A stretch of DNA of 55,298 bases. Source: CAZGUG01 sp964529035 (GTDB taxonomy: Bacteria > Bacillota > Clostridia > Ch29). The position numbers and the translations under genes were made by a program. The stretch is from NCBI GenBank assembly GCA_964529035.1, contig CAZGUG010000005.1, forward strand, positions 1-55,298. Direction: 5' to 3'. Below the pieces are notes generated by a model, which did not search any database, was not told the DNA's origin, and saw nothing but the letters and a program-made list of their open reading frames with translations. Shown here one piece after another: positions 17,411 to 27,365 of the stretch. The stretch's first letter is position 1. Every line of letters begins with the position of its first letter.

Positions 17411-19162
17411 AGACCTGTCTTGTATCGAAGAAATCTCTTCCTCGGAAGGCGTTGCGTATATCGTCTTATGATTTTTATATATAACATAACCCGGCTTTGC
17501 GCTCCTGGGTTTCGTAACATTACCGGCCTCTGTGTAATCAACCGGTACACTGCTTGACTGCCTGGCCCTGCTGTAGTATGCGGCCAGAAGCGCCGCCTGG
17601 TACAGGGTGGTGTCAGGCGGATCTTTACCTTCACATCTTATAATTACATGGGAACCGGGTATATCCTTGGTATGCAGCCATATGTCATCCTTTCGGGCCA
17701 GCCTTAAGGTCAGGTGGTCGTTCTGCCGGTTGTTCCGCCCGACAAGTATTTTAAAACCATCCCCGGTAGTATAGGAATGCGGTTTTGAAGGGGTCTCGTC
17801 CTTTCTCCTGTCCCCTAACCTTGATTTGGAGGGCTTAATATACCCCTGGGTTTCAAGTTCCGATGCTATTTCGTGCAGTTCCGGCCATCCTGCACATTTT
17901 TCTATGCTGTAAACAAGACCCTCAAGGTAGTCTGCTTCTTCCTTGGTCTGCCTTAACAGCTTTCGGAGGTTTTCCTTGGCCCTTTTTGCATGGCTGTAGT
18001 CCCTGAAAAACCTCTGCGCGTTTTGCAGCGGTGTAAGTTCGGGGTCAAGCTTAATCTCTATGGACGGCATACCCGGTTTGGTATAGTCCTCCAGTACGGC
18101 AGCACTTGATTTTTCCTTCAAACGGTAAAGGTTTGCGGTAATTAGCTCGCCGAAAAGCTTGTAATGGCTTTTATCCTCTGCGTTTTGGAATTCATTAAGC
18201 CGGGAGTTTTGCTTTTTTTGATTTTTTTCCAAAAGGCCTGTTACTATCCTTAACAGCCTTTCCTTTTCCTGACGGAGGGTTTCCAGAAGCAGTTTTTCAT
18301 GGTAGTAATTATCCAGCATGGCATTAACGCTCTGCTGGCGTTTGAAGGGTAAGCTTACATGGGTAAGTATAACAGGGCTGAACGTAGCGGGGTCACAGTC
18401 CCTGTAATATATAGCCGGCGAAAAGTCCCGGTTTTCTATCAGACTTTTAAACAGGCAGGCGGTACGGCACAGTTTTTCAACATCGCCTTCGTCCAGGGGT
18501 TTGTCCGGGTCCACACCGCTTATTGTGCAGAACTCCACCGCAAGGGTTTTCCCGAAACCTTCAAGAGAGTCCACCACCGCCCTGGAGGCCTTGGCTCCCG
18601 GATGTTTGAGAAATTCCTTCTCAAAACCTTCGGTGTCACCGCAGGTAAGGTCCAGTTTGGACTGGGAGGGCGGGTATTTGTACAATACTCCCGGGAATAC
18701 CTGCCTGTATGAACTCATGTCGGGGGTCACACGTTTTATTGCATCGATTATTTTGCCGTTCCCGTCAAGGAGTATTATATTGCTGTGTCTGCCCATTATC
18801 TCGCATACCAGGACTTTGGCTCCCCCTACCCCCAGCTCGTCGGTTGTTTTTACGGCAATCTCAAGCACCCGGTCCATGCCGTGCTGGTCTATTGATGCAA
18901 GGACGCCGTTCCCGAGGTGTTTCCTTAAAAGCATACAGAACATGGGTGGGTGCTGCCGGCTGGACGATATTCCGTCGGACAGGTAAAGCCTCGGATTGGA
19001 CGGACTGGCGGACATGACGAGTTTCTGCCTGCCGCCGCCGGTATGTATATAAAAAATAAGCGTATCAGACTGGGGCTGGTAAATTTTTTCTATACGGCCC
19101 GCTGTCAGTTTGCTGCTGAGTTCTGTCGCAAGACACCTCATGGTAAAACCGTCAAAAGCCAT
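17405..19162 (-). CDS. rqcH: ribosome quality control factor RqcH (NFACT family)
   Basis: Binds stalled 50S-peptidyl-tRNA and recruits tRNA-Ala to add C-terminal alanine tails. NFACT-N domain (1-200, ending before a long coiled coil at about 285-445), then HhH and the C-terminal NFACT-R domain (LRLARKDDIWLHTKDIPGSHV). 585 residues. Older annotations call it fibronectin-binding protein. GGGAGGTGAT lies just before the ATG at 19162, so the TTG five codons upstream, which falls inside that ribosome binding site, is rejected. Confidence 0.95.
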   Translation of the reverse strand: MAFDGFTMRCLATELSSKLTAGRIEKIYQPQSDTLIFYIHTGGGRQKLVMSASPSNPRLYLSDGISSSRQHPPMFCMLLRKHLGNGVLASIDQHGMDRVLEIAVKTTDELGVGGAKVLVCEIMGRHSNIILLDGNGKIIDAIKRVTPDMSSYRQVFPGVLYKYPPSQSKLDLTCGDTEGFEKEFLKHPGAKASRAVVDSLEGFGKTLAVEFCTISGVDPDKPLDEGDVEKLCRTACLFKSLIENRDFSPAIYYRDCDPATFSPVILTHVSLPFKRQQSVNAMLDNYYHEKLLLETLRQEKERLLRIVTGLLEKNQKKQNSRLNEFQNAEDKSHYKLFGELITANLYRLKEKSSAAVLEDYTKPGMPSIEIKLDPELTPLQNAQRFFRDYSHAKRAKENLRKLLRQTKEEADYLEGLVYSIEKCAGWPELHEIASELETQGYIKPSKSRLGDRRKDETPSKPHSYTTGDGFKILVGRNNRQNDHLTLRLARKDDIWLHTKDIPGSHVIIRCEGKDPPDTTLYQAALLAAYYSRARQSSSVPVDYTEAGNVTKPRSAKPGYVIYKNHKTIYATPSEEEISSIQDRSL

Positions 19163-19269
19163 AACATCACCTCCCAATTAATTCCCGCACCCCATATCGG
19201 GGTATGCTATGATTAGTATAGCATTTAACGGTAAAAAAATAAAAGGTATAGGGGTAATTAAAAACACAT

Positions 19270-19277
19270 GGTATAAT
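19270..19277 (+). promoter_or_regulatory. extended -10 promoter of dapF
   Basis: TGGTATAAT gives a consensus -10 with the TG extension; no good -35 is visible. About 30 nt upstream of the dapF start. Confidence 0.5.
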
Positions 19278-19305
19278 CAGAGAAGTAGAACATCACCATC
19301 GGGGA

Positions 19306-20169
19306 GTGAAGGTTTTGGATTTCAAAAAAATGCACGGACTGGGAAACGACTTTGTATTGATTGACGCAAGGGACTGTCATATACCGGATATTTCAAACAT
19401 TAGCAAAGCAGTATGCAGCCGCAATACCGGAGTGGGTGCCGACGGCCTGATAGCAGCCCTTCGGTCAGGAAGGGCGGACATAAAGATGGTCATATATAAC
19501 TCGGACGGCAGTCAGGCGGAAATGTGCGGTAACGGGCTGAGATGTTTTGCAAAATACGTATACCAAGAGGGTATAGTAAACAAAAAAACCTTCAGCGTGG
19601 ATACGTTGGCGGGGATTATGTATCCAAAGCTTGTATTCGATACCGGCGGCACTATTACGGGAGTCATCGTTGATATGGGCCGTCCGGTTTTTAAAGCCCG
19701 GCAGGTTCCGGTAGACTGTAGCGATGGAAAGTTCCTGGATAAGAAAATAAAAATCGGGGACGGCACATACAAAGTTTCAGCCGTCAGGCTGGGGGTTCCC
19801 CATTCGGTGGTGTACGTTGACGATATAAAGGATTCCCAAGTTGAAGATATCGGAAAGGCGATAGAAAACCATTTCCTGTTTCCCGAAAAAACAAATGTAA
19901 ACTTTGTGCGGATAATTGACAAAGAAACCATAGAGGTGGCCACCTGGGAAAGGGGCGCCGGCAGAACCCTTGCCTGTGGAACCGGAAGCTGCGCCGCAGC
20001 GGTTATTTCAAATGCCTTGGGTAAAACAAGAAGAAGGGTTAAGGTGAGACTTAAACTGGGTGAGCTTTTAATTGCCTGGAAGGAAGATGGCCGGGTGTCT
20101 ATGGAAGGGCCGGCGGTCAACGTGTTCAGCGGCAGGTTGTGCAGCGAAATTTATCCTTTGCAAAGCTAG
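19306..20169 (+). CDS. dapF: diaminopimelate epimerase
   Basis: Interconverts LL- and meso-diaminopimelate for lysine and peptidoglycan. Both catalytic cysteine motifs are present, MCGNGLRCF and ACGTGSCAAAV, and the start KMHGLGNDFV is diagnostic. 287 residues. The start codon is GTG (19306); TTG at 19315 has a better spaced GGGGAG and is a real alternative. Confidence 0.96.
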   Translation: MKVLDFKKMHGLGNDFVLIDARDCHIPDISNISKAVCSRNTGVGADGLIAALRSGRADIKMVIYNSDGSQAEMCGNGLRCFAKYVYQEGIVNKKTFSVDTLAGIMYPKLVFDTGGTITGVIVDMGRPVFKARQVPVDCSDGKFLDKKIKIGDGTYKVSAVRLGVPHSVVYVDDIKDSQVEDIGKAIENHFLFPEKTNVNFVRIIDKETIEVATWERGAGRTLACGTGSCAAAVISNALGKTRRRVKVRLKLGELLIAWKEDGRVSMEGPAVNVFSGRLCSEIYPLQS

Positions 20170-20216
20170 TAAAATGTGTTAAATTTATAGGGAAAGGAAG
20201 CATGCGGGAGTTAATG

Positions 20217-20236
20217 CCCCGGACGAAAAGCCGGGG
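20217..20236 (+). repeat. GC-rich hairpin between dapF and yicC
   Basis: CCCCGG-ACGAAAAG-CCGGGG, a 6-bp perfect stem with no T tract. It could be a weak terminator or an mRNA structure. Confidence 0.45.
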
Positions 20237-20270
20237 GATCACAAAATACAGGGAAGGATGTTACCATAGT

Positions 20271-21149
20271 ATGATTTTCAGCATGACCGGGTTTGGCAGG
20301 GGCGAATTCAGAAACGGCGACACCAGCATTTCGGTGGAGGTCCGTTCTGTAAATCACAGGTACAGCGATGTCTCGATAAAACTGCCAAAGCCTTTGTCCT
20401 TTCTGGACGAAAAGGTGAGGCAGTATGTGCAGTCGCGCATATCAAGGGGCAGGGTGGACATTTTTGTTTCCTATGAGCTGTCGGAATCGGGATGTGCGGA
20501 CGTTAAGGTCAACTACGAACTGGCACAGAGCTATTACGACGCGCTTAACCGTTTGAAGGAAAAGTCCGGGATAGAGGATAGGATACCCTTTTCACTTGTC
20601 GCTACCTTTCCGGATGTTATCGTGGCAAAACAGAAAGAGCTGGATGAAGAAGAAATCTGGGAACAGCTTTATTCGGCGATAAGGGATGCTATGGATATAC
20701 TCGTGGAAATGCGCAGGCAGGAAGGGGGAAACCATAGGAAGGATATACTTGAAAAACTGCAGACAATAAGTGACGGGGTACTTGATATAGAAAAGAGAGC
20801 GGGGCTAGTTGTTGGGGAATACCGGGACAAACTGGAAAACAGGATTAAGGAATTGAGCAGGGGAATAGACCTTGACAAGGACAGAATATACCAGGAAGTG
20901 GTGATATTTGCCGACAGGAGCAGTATAAATGAAGAGATAGTGAGGCTGAAGAGCCATATTTCCCAGATGTATAATATACTGGACGAAGGAGGCACAATAG
21001 GAAGGAAGCTGGATTTTCTGGTACAGGAAATGTACAGGGAGATAAACACCATCGGCTCTAAGGCAAACGATTTACATATTTCGAAAAATGTTATAAATAT
21101 AAAAGCACAGCTTGAAAAAGTCAGGGAGCAGATACAAAATATTGAATAG
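20271..21149 (+). CDS. YicC family endoribonuclease-like protein
   Basis: 292 residues with the family start MIFSMTGFGRGEF, an SVEVRSVNHRY block and the DUF1732 C-terminal end (KANDLHISKNVINIKAQLEKV). Family members act in RNA turnover. The open frame runs upstream to 20139 but the conserved N-terminus and GGAAGGA fix the ATG at 20271. It is followed 12 nt later by remA, in the common yicC-remA-gmk-rpoZ-coaBC-priA order. Confidence 0.93.
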   Translation: MIFSMTGFGRGEFRNGDTSISVEVRSVNHRYSDVSIKLPKPLSFLDEKVRQYVQSRISRGRVDIFVSYELSESGCADVKVNYELAQSYYDALNRLKEKSGIEDRIPFSLVATFPDVIVAKQKELDEEEIWEQLYSAIRDAMDILVEMRRQEGGNHRKDILEKLQTISDGVLDIEKRAGLVVGEYRDKLENRIKELSRGIDLDKDRIYQEVVIFADRSSINEEIVRLKSHISQMYNILDEGGTIGRKLDFLVQEMYREINTIGSKANDLHISKNVINIKAQLEKVREQIQNIE

Positions 21150-21161
21150 GGAGGTATTAAA

Positions 21162-21434
21162 ATGGACATGAAACTGATAAATATAGGCTTTGGTAATATC
21201 GTTTCGGCCAACAGGCTGATCGCGATAGTAAGTCCGGAATCGGCCCCCATTAAGAGGATAATTCAGGATGCGAGGGAAAGGGGAATGCTAATAGATGCCA
21301 CCTATGGCAGAAGGACCAGGGCGGTAATAATCACCGACAGCGACCATATTATCCTTTCTGCGGTTCAGCCCGAAACCGTTGCGCACAGAATGTATTCCAA
21401 GGAAATGCCGGGGAACACTGCCGGTACCGAATGA
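21162..21434 (+). CDS. remA: extracellular matrix regulator RemA
   Basis: 90-residue DNA-binding protein (DUF370) that in Bacillus activates matrix and osmoprotection genes; it forms ring-like oligomers. INIGFGNIVSANRLIAIVSPESAP and ATYGRRTRAVIITDS are family blocks. GGGAGG precedes the ATG. It overlaps gmk by 4 nt. Confidence 0.94.
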   Translation: MDMKLINIGFGNIVSANRLIAIVSPESAPIKRIIQDARERGMLIDATYGRRTRAVIITDSDHIILSAVQPETVAHRMYSKEMPGNTAGTE

Positions 21435-22036
21435 CAATGAAGGAAAAGGGATTGCTGGTGGTGGTCTCTGGTCCTTCCGGGGCGGGGAAAGGTACCATTT
21501 GCAGCAGGCTGTTGGATACCCAAAAGGATATAGTGGCATCCGTCTCGGTTACAACAAGGGCCCCAAGAGAAGGAGAAATTGACGGCAGGAACTATTTTTT
21601 TATATCCAGGGAAGAATTCATTGAAATGGTTGAGGGTGACGGACTTATAGAATATGCGGAAGTTTACGGGAAATATTATGGTACACCCAAAAAATATGTG
21701 GAGGAAAACCTTGTAAGAGGCAGGGACGTTTTGCTTGAGATAGACATCCAGGGTGCTCTCCAGGTGAAAGAAAAGTATAAGGAAGGAGTCTTCGTTTTTA
21801 TCCTGCCCCCATCCATGCAGGAACTAAAAAACAGAATTACAGGGCGCGGCACCGAAACCGAAAGGGAAATTTTAAGAAGGTTTGAAGCCGCCTACAGGGA
21901 AATAAACTATGTGTCCAGGTACAACTATTTTATAATCAACGATGAAATTGACAGGGCCGCCTACAAACTTCAAGCGATAATTGATGCGGAAAAATGCAGG
22001 GTGGACAGATTTAAAATGAAACTTATAGGTCAGTAA
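21431..22036 (+). CDS. gmk: guanylate kinase
   Basis: GMP + ATP to GDP + ADP. P-loop GPSGAGKGT near residues 14-22, GEIDGRNYFF, and the IDIQGALQV block. 201 residues. It starts inside the remA stop (ATGA overlap), with ATG at 21437 as alternative. Confidence 0.96.
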   Translation: MTMKEKGLLVVVSGPSGAGKGTICSRLLDTQKDIVASVSVTTRAPREGEIDGRNYFFISREEFIEMVEGDGLIEYAEVYGKYYGTPKKYVEENLVRGRDVLLEIDIQGALQVKEKYKEGVFVFILPPSMQELKNRITGRGTETEREILRRFEAAYREINYVSRYNYFIINDEIDRAAYKLQAIIDAEKCRVDRFKMKLIGQ

Positions 22037-22048
22037 GGAGGTATTAAA

Positions 22049-22255
22049 GTGCTGTATCCCCCTATGAAGTCACTGCTTAACAAGGTAGACAGCAGGTATA
22101 CCCTGGTTGTTATGGCAGCCAAAAGAGCAAGACAGTTAACCCATGAAACGGAAGAAAATGCGGAACAGGAGACCATCAATTGTGTTTCCGCGGCGATAAG
22201 GGAGATAGAAAAAGGGAAGATAAAATATGTGCGCACTAGGGACGGTATAAAATAA
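22049..22255 (+). CDS. rpoZ: RNA polymerase omega subunit
   Basis: 68 residues with the clostridial omega start (MLYPPMKSLLNKVDSRYTLV) and AAKRARQL. GTG start, with AAGGAGG 7 nt upstream. It stabilises the beta-prime subunit. The usual neighbour of gmk. Confidence 0.94.
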   Translation: MLYPPMKSLLNKVDSRYTLVVMAAKRARQLTHETEENAEQETINCVSAAIREIEKGKIKYVRTRDGIK

Positions 22256-22268
22256 CGGAGGGAAAAGA

Positions 22269-23468
22269 ATGCTCAGGGATAAAAGAATACTGGTGGGCAT
22301 ATGCGGCGGTATAGCCGCGTATAAGGCTGCGGAACTGGTAAGCAGGCTGAAGAAAAAAGGTGCCTTGATAAAGGTTGTCATGACCAAAAATGCAACGGAA
22401 TTCATTTCGCCGGTTACACTGCAGACCCTTTCACAGGAAAGGGTTGCACTTGATATGTTTGATTTTTCCCAAAGCCGGGAGATAGAACATATTTCCCTTG
22501 CCAAGTGGGCGGAATATATTGTGGTTGCTCCCGCCACGGCAAACTTCATAGGCAAGATTGCAGCCGGGATAGCCGACGATCTACTTACCACCACCGTTAT
22601 GGCCTCAAAGGCAGAGGCAATAATAGCCCCTGCAATGAATACCAACATGTACAGCAATTCGACGGTTCAGCAAAACATAGACAGCCTTGCCAGGAAAGGA
22701 TACAGGTTTGTCGGGCCGGTCAAAGGAGCCCTTGCCTGCGGAGATGCCGGCATGGGCAAGATGGAGGAACCGCAGGTTATTGTGGAATACCTGGAAGGGA
22801 TGACCGACAGGCAGCAGGACCTGTGCGGGAAAACGGTTTTGGTAACCGCCGGGCCTACCAGGGAAGTGCTGGACCCGGTCAGATTCTTTACAAACGCTTC
22901 CACCGGCAGGATGGGTTATTCGGTTGCGGCGGCGGCGGCGCAGAGGGGAGCAAAGGTATACCTTATAAGTGGGCCCACCCATTTACAGCCCCCTCCTTTG
23001 GTGGAATTTAAACCGGTAACAAGCGCCGTGGATATGTATAATGCGGTCATGGAGGTTTTCCCCGACTGCGATATTGTTATAAAGACAGCCGCCGTTTCGG
23101 ATTACAGGCCTTCCGAAGTATACCAACAAAAGGTCAAGAAAATCGAGGACCGGCTTACCGTAAACCTCATAAGAAATCCCGATATACTGAAGGAACTGGC
23201 AAAGAAAAAGGGCAAAAGAATACTGGTGGGTTTTGCAGCCGAGAGCACCAATATCGAAGAATATGCCGGCAGCAAGCTTGAGGAAAAAAATTTGGATTTA
23301 ATTGTGGCCAATGATATAACGCAGGAAGGCGCCGGGTTCGGCAGCGAAACAAACCAGGGCTTAATAATGGACAGAAAGGGAAACAAGGAATATCTTCCCA
23401 TAATGAGCAAGGAACAAATGTCGGATATTATTCTGGATAAGGCAGCCTCTCTTATAAAGGATACGTAA
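22269..23468 (+). CDS. coaBC: bifunctional phosphopantothenoylcysteine decarboxylase/synthetase CoaBC
   Basis: Two steps of coenzyme A synthesis. The N-terminal flavin decarboxylase (about 1-185) has GGIAAYKA and PAMNTNMYSN; the C-terminal CTP-dependent ligase (about 190-399) has VTAGPTREVLDPVRF and AAVSDYRP. 399 residues. It links to panB and coaD, both in this window. Confidence 0.97.
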   Translation: MLRDKRILVGICGGIAAYKAAELVSRLKKKGALIKVVMTKNATEFISPVTLQTLSQERVALDMFDFSQSREIEHISLAKWAEYIVVAPATANFIGKIAAGIADDLLTTTVMASKAEAIIAPAMNTNMYSNSTVQQNIDSLARKGYRFVGPVKGALACGDAGMGKMEEPQVIVEYLEGMTDRQQDLCGKTVLVTAGPTREVLDPVRFFTNASTGRMGYSVAAAAAQRGAKVYLISGPTHLQPPPLVEFKPVTSAVDMYNAVMEVFPDCDIVIKTAAVSDYRPSEVYQQKVKKIEDRLTVNLIRNPDILKELAKKKGKRILVGFAAESTNIEEYAGSKLEEKNLDLIVANDITQEGAGFGSETNQGLIMDRKGNKEYLPIMSKEQMSDIILDKAASLIKDT

Positions 23469-23510
23469 TAACTGTCTTTTGTCGTCTGCTTTGGACGAAA
23501 GGATGTGGTA

Positions 23511-25946
23511 ATGGTGTATGCCCGAATTGTTGTTGACAATCCCAGTCCTTTGGTTGATAAACCCTTCCATTATCTGATACCACCTCATCAGGAAAACAAA
23601 ATAGCGATTGGTTCCAGGGTAGCCGTTCCCTTCGGACGTTCAAACAAACCGCTGGAGGGTTACGTAATTGAACTCTGCGAAGAATATCCCGACTGCCTGG
23701 ATAAAATAAAAACGATAATACGGGCAATTGATTCCGCACCCGTATTTTCCCGTGAGCTTTTAGAGCTTGCTAAGTGGATGAGGGATGAGTACGTCTGCAC
23801 CTGGTCCGAGGCGCTTCAGTGTATTATGCCGTCCCGGATGGTGAACAAGGGTGTTAAATTTATTGTGCCCGGGAAACGGCCGCCGGACCACCTTAAGGAT
23901 ATGAATGAATACATCCGGATCATTCGGATGATAAAGGATGCGGGCGGTATGCTTGAACTTGGCAGTTTGAATGACGAAGAAGTAGCAAAGAACCCGCTGG
24001 CAGGGCTTGTTAATGAGGGATATATCCAGGTTAAGGAAATTCTTACTTCAAAAATAACCGAAAAACATCGGCTGTGGATACGTCCAGTCTTTGGGGAATC
24101 CGATGGCAACCTGCCGGACAATGCGGTAAGGATGAAGGCAGTGATGTCTTACCTGAAGGAAACCGCCTGCCGGGAGGTTTCATGCAGCATTGTAATGGAC
24201 GAAACGGGATGCAGTCTCAACACCCTGAGGGCAATGGAAAGAAGAGGACTTATAAAGCTGTTCGATAAAAGGGAATTAAGGCAGCCAAAGCTGCCTTCGG
24301 GTCTTGTACATGACAGGGTGGAGGAAATGAGCCCTGCACAAAAAGAAGCGATATCCGGAATACAAAGGCTGTACCGTCAGGGCTTAAGGGAAATACTGCT
24401 GCACGGCGTTACCGGGAGCGGTAAGACCGAAGTGTATATGAGGCTTATTGGAGATACCATAAAAAGGGGTAAGAAGGCAATAGTTTTGGTGCCTGAGATC
24501 TCACTGACACCCCAAATGGTTGAATGGTACCATAAAAGGTTTGGAAAGAGGGCTGCGGTATTCCACAGCAAGCTTTCGACCGGGGAAAGGTATGACCAGT
24601 GGGAGGGAATCAAACGGGGGGATTATGACGTGGCCATAGGCGCCAGGTCGGCGGTGTTTGCACCCTTTGACGATATTGGTCTGATAATAATAGACGAGGA
24701 ACAGGAACATACATATAAATCTGAAAGCTCGCCGCGGTACGTAACACATAGGATTGCGAACAAAAGATGCCGGTTTTATGACGGGCTCCTGGTAATGGGT
24801 TCGGCGACTCCGTCGGTGGATACCTATTACAGGGCAAAAAACGACGAGATCGGGCTTGTACAGATGAAGGAAAGGGCCGGCGGAAGCGTTCTACCGATGG
24901 TGACGGTGGTGGATATGAGGGAAGAATTGAAGGACGGAAACAGGTCGGTATTCAGCAGAAGGCTTGCGGATGAAATAAATAACGCGCTAAACCTGGGACA
25001 GCAGGCAATTCTGTTTTTGAACCGCCGCGGCTATTCAAATTTTGTGTGCTGCAGGGACTGCGGCTCGGCTGTCAAATGCAAAAGGTGCGACATTTCGCTT
25101 ACATACCACAGGGCAGAGGATATGCTGGTATGCCATTACTGCGGCTATAGAAAAAGAATGCCGGATATATGCGAAGTATGTGGCAGCAAAAGGATAAAGC
25201 ACCTGGGTTCGGGCACCGAAAAGCTTCAAAAAGCAGTGGAAAGCAGGTTTAATTCGGCACGGATACTGCGAATGGATATGGATACAACCCGGGGAAAGGA
25301 CTCCCATTACAACATATTAAAGGCTTTCAGGGATAAAAAGGCCGATATACTCGTAGGGACACAGATGATAGCAAAGGGACTGGATTTTCCCGGTGTAACG
25401 CTGGTGGGGGTAATCCTGGCGGATTACAGCCTGAATTTGCCGGATTTCAGGGCGGCGGAAAAAACCTTTCAGCTGATTACCCAGGTGTCCGGCCGAGCCG
25501 GAAGGGGCAGCCTTGCGGGGAAAGTGGTGATTCAGACCTACCTGCCCGGGCATTACAGCATTGCCGCCGCAAAAAACCAGGACTACCAGGAATTTTTTGA
25601 CCACGAAATAAAAATAAGGGAGAAATTTGGTTATCCGCCCTTTACCAGGCTTATAAATATAATAGTATCGGGAGCATCGCAAAAAAACGTGGCTGAGGCA
25701 AGCCGAATTATTTGCAGCCGGCTTGAGGAAAAACGGAATAGACGAATAAAAATGCCGGAAATATATGGCCCGGCTCCGGCACAGTATTCCAAAATAAAAG
25801 GAAGGTACCGGTGGCAAATAATAGTAAAGGGAAGGGATATTTGCGGAATAATGGAAGATATCAGGGAGATACGGGCCGAAACCCTGCGGACGGTGCAGAG
25901 GGGAATTGGTATAATGATAGATGTGGATCCTACAAGTCTTAACTGA
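23511..25946 (+). CDS. priA: primosomal replication helicase PriA
   Basis: Restarts stalled replication forks. N-terminal DNA-binding region (1-110), Walker A GVTGSGKTEVYM, DEEQEHTYKS, and the eight-cysteine zinc region from CRDCGSAVKCKRC to CEVCGSKR, followed by helicase motifs IV-VI (QVSGRAGR). 811 residues. ATG at 23511 is chosen because AAAGGA is too close to the GTG at 23505. Confidence 0.96.
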   Translation: MVYARIVVDNPSPLVDKPFHYLIPPHQENKIAIGSRVAVPFGRSNKPLEGYVIELCEEYPDCLDKIKTIIRAIDSAPVFSRELLELAKWMRDEYVCTWSEALQCIMPSRMVNKGVKFIVPGKRPPDHLKDMNEYIRIIRMIKDAGGMLELGSLNDEEVAKNPLAGLVNEGYIQVKEILTSKITEKHRLWIRPVFGESDGNLPDNAVRMKAVMSYLKETACREVSCSIVMDETGCSLNTLRAMERRGLIKLFDKRELRQPKLPSGLVHDRVEEMSPAQKEAISGIQRLYRQGLREILLHGVTGSGKTEVYMRLIGDTIKRGKKAIVLVPEISLTPQMVEWYHKRFGKRAAVFHSKLSTGERYDQWEGIKRGDYDVAIGARSAVFAPFDDIGLIIIDEEQEHTYKSESSPRYVTHRIANKRCRFYDGLLVMGSATPSVDTYYRAKNDEIGLVQMKERAGGSVLPMVTVVDMREELKDGNRSVFSRRLADEINNALNLGQQAILFLNRRGYSNFVCCRDCGSAVKCKRCDISLTYHRAEDMLVCHYCGYRKRMPDICEVCGSKRIKHLGSGTEKLQKAVESRFNSARILRMDMDTTRGKDSHYNILKAFRDKKADILVGTQMIAKGLDFPGVTLVGVILADYSLNLPDFRAAEKTFQLITQVSGRAGRGSLAGKVVIQTYLPGHYSIAAAKNQDYQEFFDHEIKIREKFGYPPFTRLINIIVSGASQKNVAEASRIICSRLEEKRNRRIKMPEIYGPAPAQYSKIKGRYRWQIIVKGRDICGIMEDIREIRAETLRTVQRGIGIMIDVDPTSLN

Positions 25947-25963
25947 GCAAAAGGAGGCGGAGC

Positions 25964-26413
25964 ATGGCTATAAGGAAAATAAGGGTTGAGGGGGACCCGA
26001 TACTGAGAAAAAAATGCAGAAAAGTTGATAAAATTGATGAAAGGATAAAGATACTGCTGGATGACATGGCAGAGACAATGAAACAGGCTGAAGGGGTCGG
26101 GCTTGCAGCACCACAGGTAGGTGTTCTGAGGTCGGTGATAGTGGTTGATGTGGGTGAAGGGCTGATAGAAATCATTAATCCACAGCTTCTGGAATCAAGG
26201 GGAAAGGAGATAGCAGCCGAGGGCTGCCTGAGCATACCGGAAAAATCAGGGGATGTGGAAAGGCCGGCCTGGGTAAGGGTAGAGGGCCTTAACCGAAACG
26301 GAGAAAGAGTGGAATTTGAAGGTGAAGGCATACTGGCCAGGGCGCTGTGCCACGAGATTGACCATTTGAACGGTATATTATTTACTGACAAAATGCTTGA
26401 TGAAGGCAGGTGA
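25964..26413 (+). CDS. def: peptide deformylase
   Basis: Metalloprotease removing formyl groups from nascent proteins. All three motifs are present: GVGLAAPQVG, EGCLSIPE and CHEIDHLNG (HExxH). 149 residues. AAAGGAGG precedes the ATG. It pairs with fmt, 7 nt downstream. Confidence 0.97.
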   Translation: MAIRKIRVEGDPILRKKCRKVDKIDERIKILLDDMAETMKQAEGVGLAAPQVGVLRSVIVVDVGEGLIEIINPQLLESRGKEIAAEGCLSIPEKSGDVERPAWVRVEGLNRNGERVEFEGEGILARALCHEIDHLNGILFTDKMLDEGR

Positions 26414-26420
26414 GCTATAA

Positions 26421-27365
26421 TTGAAAACAGTGTTTATGGGCACACCGGAGTTTGCGGTTAACAGCCTGGAAAGGCTGGTAAAAGAAGGGTATAATATAGA
26501 AGCGGTTGTTACCCAGCCCAACCGTCCCAGGGGCAGGGGCAACAGGGTTCAGCCGCCGCCGGTGAAGACAAGGGCTGCAGCGGAGGGGATACCGGTTATG
26601 CAGCCGGAACGGGTGAAGGATGCTGAGTTTATTAATGAATTAAAGGAAATAAAACCTGATATAATTATAGTGGTGGCCTTCGGGCAGATACTGCCGCCAG
26701 ATCTAATAAACCTACCGCCATTGGGCTGCATCAATGTACATGCATCACTTCTGCCAAAGTACCGGGGTGCGGCTCCCATTAACTGGTGTATCATAAACGG
26801 GGAAACAAAGACGGGGGTTACAACCATGTTTATGGATGAATGCATGGACACAGGCGATATGCTGCTGTCAATGGCCGTCGATATAGACGATGACGAGACC
26901 GCAGGACAGCTGCACGACAGACTGGCGGTTATGGGTGCGAAGCTGCTTGTGGAAACCATTGAGGGCCTTAAAAAAGGCAGTCTGCCCCGAAAGGCGCAGG
27001 ACAGCAAAAAGGCGACCTATGCACCGCAGCTGTGCAGGGATACAGGCAGGATAGACTGGAGCCGGGATGCAAAAAGCATATTTAATCTAATTCGGGGGAC
27101 AGACCCATGGCCCGGCTGCTATTCGCATCTTAACGGTAAACGTATTAAATTGTGGAAAGCAAAGGTGCTGGAAGAGGAAAGCAGGGGAACAGACGGAGAA
27201 ATTATCGCTGTAAAGGATGAAGGAATGACTGTTCAAACAGGAAAGGGTTCCCTTTTGGTTACAGAAATTCAGGTGCCTTCTTCAAGGAGAATGACGGCAG
27301 CCGAGTACATTAGGGGTAATACCATAAAAGTAAAGGATATGCTGGGTGAAAAAGGGCATGAATAG
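26421..27365 (+). CDS. fmt: methionyl-tRNA formyltransferase
   Basis: Formylates initiator Met-tRNA with 10-formyl-tetrahydrofolate. FMGTPEFAV near the start, the catalytic NVHASLLPKYRGAAPI block, and the C-terminal OB-like domain. 314 residues. TTG start, supported by AGGTGAG which overlaps the def stop. Confidence 0.97.
   Translation: MKTVFMGTPEFAVNSLERLVKEGYNIEAVVTQPNRPRGRGNRVQPPPVKTRAAAEGIPVMQPERVKDAEFINELKEIKPDIIIVVAFGQILPPDLINLPPLGCINVHASLLPKYRGAAPINWCIINGETKTGVTTMFMDECMDTGDMLLSMAVDIDDDETAGQLHDRLAVMGAKLLVETIEGLKKGSLPRKAQDSKKATYAPQLCRDTGRIDWSRDAKSIFNLIRGTDPWPGCYSHLNGKRIKLWKAKVLEEESRGTDGEIIAVKDEGMTVQTGKGSLLVTEIQVPSSRRMTAAEYIRGNTIKVKDMLGEKGHE

Noticed and set aside
20217..20236. Riboswitch between dapF and yicC
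   Set aside because: Only a 6-bp hairpin is visible, with no known aptamer core.
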